From assembly GCA_025617745.1 (NCBI GenBank), contig CM046853.1, forward strand, positions 9,378,974 through 9,442,973: a stretch of 64,000 bases of DNA, read 5' to 3'. The notes beneath the pieces are model-generated. The model did not search any database and was not told where the DNA came from. It worked only from the letters and a program-made list of their open reading frames with translations. Origin of the DNA: Heliocidaris erythrogramma. Its lineage: Eukaryota > Echinodermata > Echinoidea > Camarodonta > Echinometridae. The position numbers were made by a program, and so were the translations under genes. Positions 36,881-47,262 of the stretch are shown here, piece after piece (position 1 is the first letter of the stretch; the number at the start of each line of letters is the position of its first letter).

Positions 36881-38180
36881 CGGGTACAGGTATCCCCCCT
36901 TCCCCCTTGGGGGGAGGGGTTGGAGTCAGGCGTGGTGGGGAGTACAGACACAGAGTCTGACCAACCACTCCGCTCCACAATGATCTTGAGATAATTCAAA
37001 AGTTCATGGGAGACGCCTAACTCAGAAGAAGTGGTCGCCCCTTGGGGGCTAACTTTCTTCTTCTTGGTCCCCCCTGACACATGAGGTGAACACACAGTCG
37101 GTGTCAAGGGGAGAGAGTCCGCCTCGCCTGTTGGCTGGGCAGTACTCTGGCGCTTACGCTTCTTGGGCAGGTGGGCATGTTTATCGCCCCCTTTACCCTT
37201 AGAAACGGGCACCGCCTCCGTAGTAGGCCCTGAAGGGAGTACTTTTGGAGGATCACGACTCTCTTTTTCCCTTACCCGCCTTGCTTGTTGTAGAAGCGTG
37301 CGGAGAGACAAAAGGAGCCGATCCCTGAGCAATCACACCTATGGCTAGAGAGCGAGGAATGATGCTCGAGCGAGACGAACTGTGGGCAGGGATAACACCC
37401 ACAGTTTTATCGGTGAGAGGTATTGGCCGGAGGCACTCACTCCCACCGTTATACAAGTCTCTATCTTCGAGAGAGGTATTGGCCGTGTTCCAGCACTCAC
37501 TCTCTCGGTTTTCCCCGCATGAGTTGGTCGTCAAAATAGACGGCGAACTCATAACGGGGCGAGCCGTACACGAAGTAGGCCCTAACTTACCTTAGTCGAA
37601 GCTCCGTGGAAGTTATAATGTTGGTGCGAGATTAAATTCTCGCAGCCAACCCTTCCAAGGCTGGGCGAGTCCCCTTATAAGTATTAAATACTGGGGAACG
37701 CCAGCCGAACGGAGACCTCGACATGGCTGAAATTAAAGACAAGCAACAAATATAGAAATCCATTTATAGTAATAAATTTATTATTATTACAAAACAGTAT
37801 AGATCTATATAAAGGTAACAACCAACTCACAAGACGGAGTGGGAATAAACTCCTATTACGGAGCACAACGTATGATAAGACCGCTTGTCTAAGCGCGTTG
37901 AATCAACCACCTACAGACACGGGGGCTAGCCCGACGCAGTGTACTAGTACACCGTCTGTGAATAAAGCCACGAAAGTGAGGAAAAACGGCAAAGTAATTT
38001 CATTAATTTACCGTGAAGGAGGTTGACTCAGGAAAAATCCGATACACCAAAATGAGTGTGAAAACATGGTGAACGGGATTTTTATTGCGAAAGGCAACCA
38101 AAAACGCTTTTGGAGGTAAAAATCTCGCAATTTAGGTTAAGACTTAGCTTCATAGATGTCACTTCTCTGACGGGCGAGAA

Positions 38181-38321
38181 CGGAAGAGGAAGAGTATGGC
38201 GGTGGCGCGATTGGATTGGTGGACGGGGAGTACGCGCGCGCAGGCAGGGGCTGCGCGTTTTAGACTTAGGTTTTCTCGAATGACGGCATAGTTTGGGAAA
38301 CTAGCAATTAGGTAGATACAT
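38181..38321. repeat. Inverted terminal repeat of element 2, right
   Basis: Exact reverse complement of 32192-32332. Beyond it the sequence ends in gatttattgctgtaaatcaa, which differs from the left end, as is usual for DIRS ends. Confidence 0.95.
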
Positions 38322-38342
38322 CGATTTATTGCTGTAAATCAA

Positions 38343-38761
38343 TTAATTACTTTGAAAGAGAATGCTTCAATAATCTTTTGAACATTTAGGTTATCACTAA
38401 AATTAATTCTTGTGATAGAGAATTTAAATACATTTACAATACTACCCAAGGGCCACCTCCTTCATAAACAATAAAATAATCTCTCAACCCACTTAGATAG
38501 AAACTTTTAAGTGTATTCCTCAGGCGGATGTTACCCTCACAATCTTGGAAGAACAAAATAGAGTTCTTCCTGAAACTAAAATATCTTTAATGATCAGCGT
38601 GTTACACTTATTACACTGCTGGAATATATAACACTGTCTGAGCTTATTAATTTTCAATTAACACAAGACAGCACATCGATCTTACCCAGCCAACATTAAT
38701 TCATAATAGGGATAAAGAGTCTGCAATGTTTGATTAATTCTATTATGTACACTGTGGACAG
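38343..38761 (+). repeat. 1715-bp tandem duplication, copy 1, second part
   Basis: 419 nt matching 40058-40476, resuming the host sequence after element 2. Confidence 0.95.
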
Positions 38762-40476
38762 TTTTTTTGTTGGTTAAAAGTTTGATCAAAGTTGATTAAA
38801 GTAGCAATCTCGTGACCGAACAGTGCATGCGCATATGGATTTTGAACAAATTCGCTGCGCACAAATCTGTAACAGAAATTGTTTGCGATAAAAATGGAAG
38901 GCGTTGTCATTCAAGTCGCTGCATGACTGGGGACATTCAAAGAGCTTGTCGGCGTGTTTGAAGGTGAGAAACTCTTCTTCATATTTGTGATTGTTTTCTA
39001 CCTTAATCTTGGGAAGAAATAGATCTACAATATGCTCTTTCTTTCTAAATTTAAACGGCTTGGGAGCAAGTTCAACCTGCTCGATCTGGACTAGACGTGG
39101 CTAAGCCAGGCCCACCAGTAGATCTACTGACTATGCCTACGGTAGCGAGGAAGCGACGCAGGCGCGATGGCGGTGTGTTCAACTTCGCGCATGTCCATAT
39201 TTCGCGGACAGGGCAATAAGACAAAAACTGAAACTAGAACATTTTTTGAGAAAAAGATATAGCATCAATGTAGGCGTAGGCATGGTCAAGTCTAGTCCAG
39301 GTCTGAGCAGGTCGAACTTCCCGAACTGCTGAACGTAGAAAGCAAGATCACTGAGTAGATCTATTTCTTGATAAGACTAACTATAGACAACAATTACAGA
39401 TATGAAAAGAGTTTCTCCGGGGAGTTTCTCACCAAATAAAACTCACCAACAAATGGTTAAACATTTAACCAACAACTTGTTTAAGTTTAATCAACACCAT
39501 TTTAACCAATGTTGAGCAAAATGTGATTAACCAACAAATGGTTAAACATTTAACCAACAAAATAAAACTAACCAACAAATGGTTAAACATTTAACCAACA
39601 ATATGTTTTAGTTTATTCAACACCGATTTAACCAACGTTGAGCAAAATATGATTAACCAACAAATGATTAAAACTTTTAATCAACCACATGTTAAACTTT
39701 AATCAACAGGCCGTTGATTAAAGTTCTAACCTACAAATGTGTGGTTCACCTGGTAATCCTCGGTTGATTAAAATTTTAACCAACAAGATTAAAAATTTTA
39801 ATCAACGTTCTAACATATAGGTTACCATTGAAAACTAATTCTTGTGAGAGAGAATTTGAATATATTTATAATGCTACCCAAGGGCCATTTTCTTCATAAG
39901 CAATACAATAATCAATTAAATACTATGAAAAGAGAATGCTTCAATAATATTTTCAACAGTTAGGTTATGACTAAAATTAATTCTTGTGAGAGAGAATTTA
40001 AATACATTTACAATACAATCCATGGGCCACCTCCTTCATAAACAATACAATAATCAATTAATTACTTTGAAAGAGAATGCTTCAATAATCTTTTGAACAT
40101 TTAGGTTATCACTAAAATTAATTCTTGTGATAGAGAATTTAAATACATTTACAATACTACCCAAGGGCCACCTCCTTCATAAACAATAAAATAATCTCTC
40201 AACCCACTTAGATAGAAACTTTTAAGTGTATTCCTCAGGCGGATGTTACCCTCACAATCTTGGAAGAACAAAATAGAGTTCTTCCTGAAACTAAAATATC
40301 TTTAATGATCAGCGTGTTACACTTATTACACTGCTGGAATATATAACACTGTCTGAGCTTATTAATTTTCAATTAACACAAGACAGCACATCGATCTTAC
40401 CCAGCCAACATTAATTCATAATAGGGATAAAGAGTCTGCAATGTTTGATTAATTCTATTATGTACACTGTGGACAG
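38762..40476 (+). repeat. 1715-bp tandem duplication, copy 2 (uninterrupted)
   Basis: Matches 30857-32152 plus 38343-38761, exactly 1715 nt in both. The border bases (gtggacag followed by ttttttt) show no microhomology between the unit's start and end. It contains the empty target site AATCAA at 40052-40057. Confidence 0.95.
39835..40200 (+). repeat. About 141-bp tandem repeat, 2.5 units
   Basis: Units start near cttgtgag/t at 39841, 39983 and 40124 (spacing 142 and 141). Shared words are gagaatttaaataca, cccaagggcca and gagaatgcttcaataat. The DIRS target word caataatcaattaa occurs in the first and second units. Confidence 0.88.
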
Positions 40477-43400
40477 GATATAAATTGAAATTGGAATTAG
40501 ATAAGGAAAAAGTAAGAAGAATGAAAGCAGGTTATAATTTCACTCTGAACTGTCCTATTTAGTTTAAGGAATTGAAACTGCAGGACAATTCTGATTTAAC
40601 ATTCAGTGTATCCTATATACATTCAACCACATAAGAATGATATTCTGATAGTGTACAGAAAGTTTATGTTGATGGACAATAGATTGAACCCTCCCTATAC
40701 CAGCATAGCTCTAATAGGAGTCATGACATTTCCTGCAAAGGTTTCATCACAAATGCAGGAAAATTGCATGTATATTACCATTGCCATTTTGGAAAGTGCA
40801 CTCAACACTAACATGTACATATCTACATGAGATGGTTCTGAAGCAAAATCCTAATTCTGATTTCCTTTAGGTACGGGGCAAGAGGTTGAGAGTACAAGAT
40901 ATGAATTCATCAGCCCACAGAGTATCGTTGTTATCCCAAGGGAGACAGCTATACTGCTTATGGAGATTGCCCCCGCATCCTATTAGCATCTAGGTGTGGT
41001 TGCAGTGGCATCATCGCTACACTGCACGCAGTGAAGTACAAGGATGCTATAATCTTCAGGTGTCTTTTGCTTTCATACTGTCACTCTAACCAATGATACA
41101 AATATACTCCCTATTAATGCAAACATAAACACATCCAAACACACATACAGACAAATTTGGGGATGACTCATATACTTATGCAGAGGTTCCTGAGCAAAAA
41201 CACAATTAGCATTTTTGAGGAACGGCGTCCACTGATGTAAATGCACCGGTGTGTATATCGCAAGCATGCATGAAAATGAAAAACCAATATACACTACCTT
41301 CTTCAATAACAAGGACCCAAACGTCCAACCCTCAAGATATTGTTACAATCCTAGAGTAGTAGCTGCCGCCCAATGGCGGAGATACATATATGGTGAAAGC
41401 TGGGAAATTCAGAGAATAGAGATCAATATTGAATTCCAGTTAGAATCGCAAAGACAACGTGAGGTTTCACCTTCCATCAGCACGTTAGAACCATATTTCC
41501 ACAGGAGATAGTGGAGATGGAGAAAGTGGATGACACTACATGAATCCTCCAATGCTGGGTAAAAAGCAGAGATGTAATACCGCATCACCACCGCCCATGC
41601 ATACACGCACACCACACTGCACCTGCAAAACAGCCATACACACACACAAACGCTACTCACATTTCTAAGCACACACTCTCAATAAAAAATGCATGCAGAC
41701 TGAATACATTTTCAGGAGTACCCCACACACACAATACATATACAGAACACTTATTTTATTTTTTCAGGGGGCTTATAGTAGAGTGGAACCTATTGGCAGA
41801 GACCTTTTAAATAATAGGAAAATATATAGCCTGTCACTTCACCAGGAACCATGTTATCATAATTCTTATTTTAGTTATCACATTCTTTCTGCTGTCTCCT
41901 CAGGAAATATTTTGCAGCCTTACATCAAGGAGCTTCAGTGTGTTTTCGAGGTGACAAAAATGAATGTTTTGCATTTCTGTCTATTACCATGGGGATGGAA
42001 TTTATAATATGAATACAAAATAGTGTTTACATTATACATTTTGCTATAAAGCAGATAGATTGGAACTGATATCACAGTTGAAGCACAAGTGGGAATCAAT
42101 CAATTGAAAATTGTTAGGACACCTGAAGGACTGAGCTTGTCATTTTAGATCTCATAAGAGATTTAATTTTATTGTACATACCGCTAATAACTTTTTATAT
42201 TTATTTATTTCCAATATTTTAGTTTATATTTCTTTATTTCTAATATATTCATTGTTTTTGTTGTTTTTGAGAGGGGGTTACCAATGCTCAGGATTCATTT
42301 TCTCCAAGCAATATGGTATTAGATGAAGAAATGATGGGTAAAAAAGACATCTGAGCAGAGTTAACATTAATTTTCATTAACATCATACAGACTATTAACT
42401 ATACCCAAACGAATTTGGTACTTTTGAGTCACCCGCAAAATTGCCAGCCAAGTGACAGCAAAATTAATGGTAGCATTTAAGCTAACATTGGCAGCAGGCA
42501 GATGCTTTCTAGAGCCAAGGCCTAAGGGTATGTGTCCAGTCAGTCATTGCCAACAGACATCACTTCTAAAGGACTAGTACAAAGAGGGCTTGATAATTGT
42601 TTCTATTGTCCAACGAATGGCTTAAACTATGATAAACGGTTGGTTTCATACGTCCCTAATCTATCTATTTAGCCTCATGATTGTGTATTGAGAGTGAATA
42701 TACTGTGATTCAGTTTTTAATCTATGTCTGAGCAAAAATAGCAGCACCTTGGCTTGTGGTATATTACCTATAATTTACAGTAGATTGACGCACTTAGGGT
42801 GGGTATGTCCAATGTTATTCAATTACTTTTGCAAATTTTCTACAGGTCACTACATACTATAGCTATCTTAATGTAAATGTGCATAATTCTCTTCTCTTTT
42901 AAAACAATATAGACTATGAATGTGGTCCATACATTACAGAAATCATGTTAAAAGTTTGTGTATTTTTTTTTTTAATCAAGGAAACTTGATATTCAGGGTT
43001 TCCTGACCTATCCTTAATCACATAGAAAGAGGGTTCAACTGCTCTTTGATATGTTATTACTTCCTCTCCCACCTTCGAGTATTTCCGTTATTGATGTCAC
43101 TGTATTATCTGATAGGAACTACAGCTACTTGAGGTATCCATATAGTAGAGTTGTCAAACGTGCCACTGACCTAGCTTAGTACTTTAATGCACAGGAAAGT
43201 CCAATTTCATGGTTAGGGAATGCCAACCCTGAAAAATCTACATCCATCACGAAGTCAGATATTAAAAAGTGGATTCACAGGATGGTTATTCAAAGCAATC
43301 TCAGTTCTATGCACATAATGGATAAACTAAACTTTGCTTTCACTTAAAATAAAATGATTGTTTTGGGAACACAGAGACCCGATCCAAAGCCACAAGTGAA

Positions 43401-43700
43401 ATTTGCAACACTGACATAAATCTAGGTACGCAAATCCCAGACTGAAAAACCTGTAATGTATCTAAAACTGTAATTATTTTTTCAGAGTAATATTCCTCTA
43501 CTGACAAAGAGTTCTGCATCAGAGCAATGTTAATGATAAATGCAATATTTAATCATTCATAAACTTTTCTTGTACTTGCCTAATGATAGTACAGCTACCT
43601 TTGCTTAGCTCAATAAAAATCATTTTTGCGTGTTCATATTCAAAAACAAAAATAAAACAAAGAATGAATACAGTAAAATTGATACTATACTAAGTCTCAC

Positions 43701-43770
43701 CTTGTCAAAACATTGATCTCTCCTAGTGGGACCAACCACAGAAGATATGCCACCGGCTGTTCCACTCAAA
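43701..43770 (-). CDS. Possible internal exon, unidentified
   Basis: 70 nt bounded by a pyrimidine-containing acceptor (TCTTGATATTGCAG, AG at 43772-43771) and the donor AAG|GTGAGA (GT at 43700-43699). One frame is open: one base, then 23 codons starting LSGTAGGISSVVGPTRRDQC and ending on a complete codon. GC content is above that of the flanks. I do not recognise the peptide. It might be coding in another minus-strand gene or an untranslated exon of the IgSF gene, whose first exon must lie at higher coordinates. Confidence 0.3.
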
Positions 43771-45073
43771 CTGCAATATCAAGATCTATAGATGAGAAGA
43801 ATTGGGAGAATGGAGGGGAAAATAGTATTGTTAATAAGCTATGATGATGGTACACTGAGAAGGACAAAGGGAGGAAGTTCCTAATAGATTCATTGATGAA
43901 TACTGGTGTTTCCAAGTAACTTTGTATTGTCCTTCACCAGGTAATCAGGACAATGTGTATTGTGAGAATTGGATTGATCCTGAATTGTGAATGAATGTCA
44001 CCATGATCCTGTTCCCATGTAAGAACTACCATGTACAATGTGTGATTCACCTCCATGGTTAGTTGGTTATACAACAATCAAAATGTGGTACCATCTCATA
44101 AATAATCTCTCAGTTTTTGTGGGAAAATGTGGGATTTTGCCACATTGTAATACAGTAACAATAATCTTTAATACTCCAAAATCCTAGTCCTCAAGGACAT
44201 CAATCCAACAAAACACATTACTGGACATCCATCTGAATATGTTTGATCTTTGAAACAATGTGACAACTAAAAAAGCTATTAGTATAGTTTTAAGAGTAAA
44301 CAAGGTGAGGTTTTGGAAACATAGTTCAGATACCTTCATGTGACCTCATCAAAAGCCAAAAGTGAAAGCTTTTTTTTAGTTTGACAGTTTTGTTCCCACG
44401 GTCAGACCAGCACAGTTTGTTGCTGTGATTTGGAAGTGGTAATAATTAATACATCTAAAGTTTGTTTAATCTAACTAAAGTATATGAGGAAGTTGGCAAA
44501 CTGCTTCATTTACCATGGAGGGTTAGGTTACAAAAATAAATTAAGAGGAAAATTGCAGACAATATCTACTGAAAAAATACGGAACTGATTAAAAAAAGAT
44601 AGATTAGCATGCAATAATGCCAAACTAGATCATGTAAACATGTTTTGCATCACAGAATTAAAATACATTTCCCTCATACTATGCTAAATGAAACAAGCAA
44701 AACTCTGAGAAGGAATGAAATATGACAAAAATAGGAGTAAGAAAACATGAGAGATGAGAAATTTGTATATTTGACAGAAAAACATCACAGCTATGAATAT
44801 CAATTTTTACAAACACCATATTTGCTTTGCAACATATGCATCCTTAATGGCCTATGCATCAGAATCGAAAGTTCCTCCAATGTCCTGCAGATTCAATCTG
44901 CATGAGAAGTTTGGGCTGGCACTCAAAGGGTTAAATTCATCCCAATGTCTATCTCCAAACCCACCTTCCCTTGGCTCCTCCGAAGTGCTAATGAGTCCAA
45001 ACCCATACTTCCTTTCATTACCTGTCTTAAGATCTCTCTCACTCTCTCACTCAGGTATTGAATGAAGTAAGAT

Positions 45074-45110
45074 GGATAGGGAGGGGAGGGATAGGGAGGG
45101 GAGGGAAGGG
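45074..45110 (+). other. G-quadruplex-capable tract
   Basis: At least six runs of three or four G with 1-3 nt loops (gggaggggagggatagggag...). Confidence 0.7.
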
Positions 45111-47219
45111 AAAAGGTCCTCTTCTCATTAGCACCTTTTCTAATCACACTTAAATAGGATCCTGCATGCATAAATCAAGACTTTCAATATTACTACAGCC
45201 AGGCTTCAGATGGTTCAGTGTAATCTACAATGGGAATTATTTCATGAAATGCTCACAACATATCACATTATACAACATTTATGTATGAAGTGCACATAAT
45301 GATCTCGTTGGACCCTACTGTCATTTCATTCATTAAAAGAATGAAACTGTTAGACTGGGATACAAACAAATCTTATAAAAATAAAAAGCAATTGGAAGTT
45401 TAACTCATTGCTGATATAAATTTCAAAGAATCTAAATATCTACCAGACTATTTACACAGAATTTTGGTGGAATAGATTCTTGAATTGCATTCAATCGCAC
45501 TATTCAATTTCAACAAGAAATGTTGCTTTTTTACCTCTTCTTACCTATCGCCTTCAAAATGACAATAGATTTAAAAGGACAAGCCCATTACAATACAATT
45601 GATGTGCAGTAAATCACGCCATAAAATGCTTGCATGTGATCCAGTTTTATGGCTGCACTACAGTAGAACTATGTCCTAAAGTACAGAATATCAATCAAAA
45701 TATATTGAAAGCAGAAAGTTTGAGTGCTTTCTATGACAGTGCAGTAACTGCAGTGCAAATGAATGTTGACTTTTCCCAGGATGTTTATAAACATAAGAAT
45801 ACATGTTCATGATATACCATACATCATGTATGTTCTGAAGGCTTATTATGATGTGTATTATGCAACCTTAATGTATTAAGAAAGTGTAAACGAAAACATA
45901 TTGCAAATGGGACGCAACGTACTGTGCCTAATTTACAATATACTCCTTTTGCAATATAGTGTATGAAATAAATAGCAAAGCAATGCAAGGGTTGTTAAAT
46001 TTAGTATTTTTTTCTAGTATCCACATATATGTACAGGTATACAGAATATGTATTTCAATAATATATTACATTCATGTTATTAAATTCCACAAGGGCTTCC
46101 ATGCTTGCCAGCTGCTACACATTGCTCAAAGACCTTGGGAGAACACCAGAGAGTGCCCAATAGCAATGACTGCTTTCCATATCACATTGCAGGACAATAC
46201 TGAACAGCAGGCATCACTATGGTAATAACGGTTTCTAAAAACATTGCAATGTCTCTGTTAACTCATGCAGTCTCAGGAGAATTGATACTTGACAAGGCTC
46301 TGCGTGGTAGATTCATTGTTATCAGCACAGCACATTATTTACAAATCACATGATTTATTACTTTACAGGATGCTCTATTCAGACAAAGGAATACAGTTTT
46401 TTTTATAAAATAAGAAAATGTTCCTCTAAGCTGAAATCACATTTAATCTTGAGCCCTTGTATTCTCAAGTTCAGCACCCTTGCCATATGCAGAGTACTTC
46501 ATCATGTCTGAAAAAAACACTTGGGCAAACAATAAACACAAAAATGATATAATATCTCAAATATCCAGCAAAACTCATTTTCTTCTGTACGTCTCTTTTG
46601 ATATCTAGATCACATTTCTCACTACTAAATCAAAGGATCGGCATACTGCCAGCATCAATTCAACCTGAATCTCGAACTTTTCCCCCCGTTTTCATCAAGT
46701 ATCTTCTAAACTTGGTTGAAGTAGAAGCAGCTTGTGTATTCTGTGAGTTGAGTGAACTTCTAAAGTTTCCTCCCAGATGGTAACAAAAGCTTCTCTTTCC
46801 CTAAATCATTGATGGCTGGGGCATGGACTTCCCTCTCCATACCATCCAACATATTAGGCACAAAATTCTTTCTCCAAACTATCCAACACTGAGGCACAAA
46901 ATTCTTTCTCTAAATCACCTACAGGGAGTGTACAAACTTCTCTTTCTCTAAATCATCCATGGATAGGGCAGGGACCAATGGATTAGATATTGCCCAGACT
47001 TGACCTTTCACTATTTTGAATCTTTTACCCTTCAAAAGTTTTTGGGGAAAGGATCTTCTTTAAATGAAAGGTTTAGGAGTATAATGTATCTAAGCGCTAA
47101 TGTAGTAAGATTCCTCAGTATTTCCACAATAATCAAATCAAATTAATGTAGGCTTATATATGGTGGTTAAAAATGAAAAATAAATCAAGAATATACATAC
47201 ATGTAATCATCCTGTTAAC

Positions 47220-47262
47220 AATAATAATAATAATAATAATAATAATTATTATTATTATTATC
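47220..47262. repeat. Inverted trinucleotide array (AAT)n(ATT)n
   Basis: About eight AAT units followed directly by about five ATT units, which form a perfect hairpin. Confidence 0.95.

Larger units (their letters stand above)
35431..37552 (-). pseudogene. Gag-like region of DIRS-like element 2, broken and internally duplicated
   Basis: Pieces are open at 37253-37552, 36697-37332, 36315-36980 and 35431-35730, in differing frames. There is a KKRKRQSTAQPTGEAD basic patch (near 37150) that could be a nuclear signal. The C-terminal LFGGK motif (about 35450) and the basic ATELLKRLKSS segment align with the gag-like C-terminus of element 1. A 303-bp tandem duplication (35586-36192) and a palindromic minisatellite (36699-36880) interrupt it. 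Function is inferred from position. Confidence 0.55.
32147..38342 (-). mobile_element. DIRS-like tyrosine-recombinase retrotransposon, element 2
   Basis: 6196 bp counting the shared AATCAA at each edge (32147-32152 and 38337-38342). The minus strand carries gag-like, reverse transcriptase, RNase H, a DLFAT/YAFPP region and tyrosine recombinase. Inverted terminal repeats are identical over 141 nt (32192-32332 and 38181-38321). The internal complementary region at 32394-32486 is the exact complement of the joined ends. Coding regions are broken by frameshifts, a 303-bp internal duplication, a deletion in RNase H and a catalytic change in reverse transcriptase. It belongs to a subfamily different from element 1: the ends are related in plan but not in sequence. 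The empty site lies at 40052. Confidence 0.95.

Noticed and set aside
32147..38342. LTR retrotransposon or endogenous retrovirus
   Set aside because: The repeats at the ends are inverted, there is an internal complementary region, and a tyrosine recombinase replaces integrase. No protease or envelope is seen.
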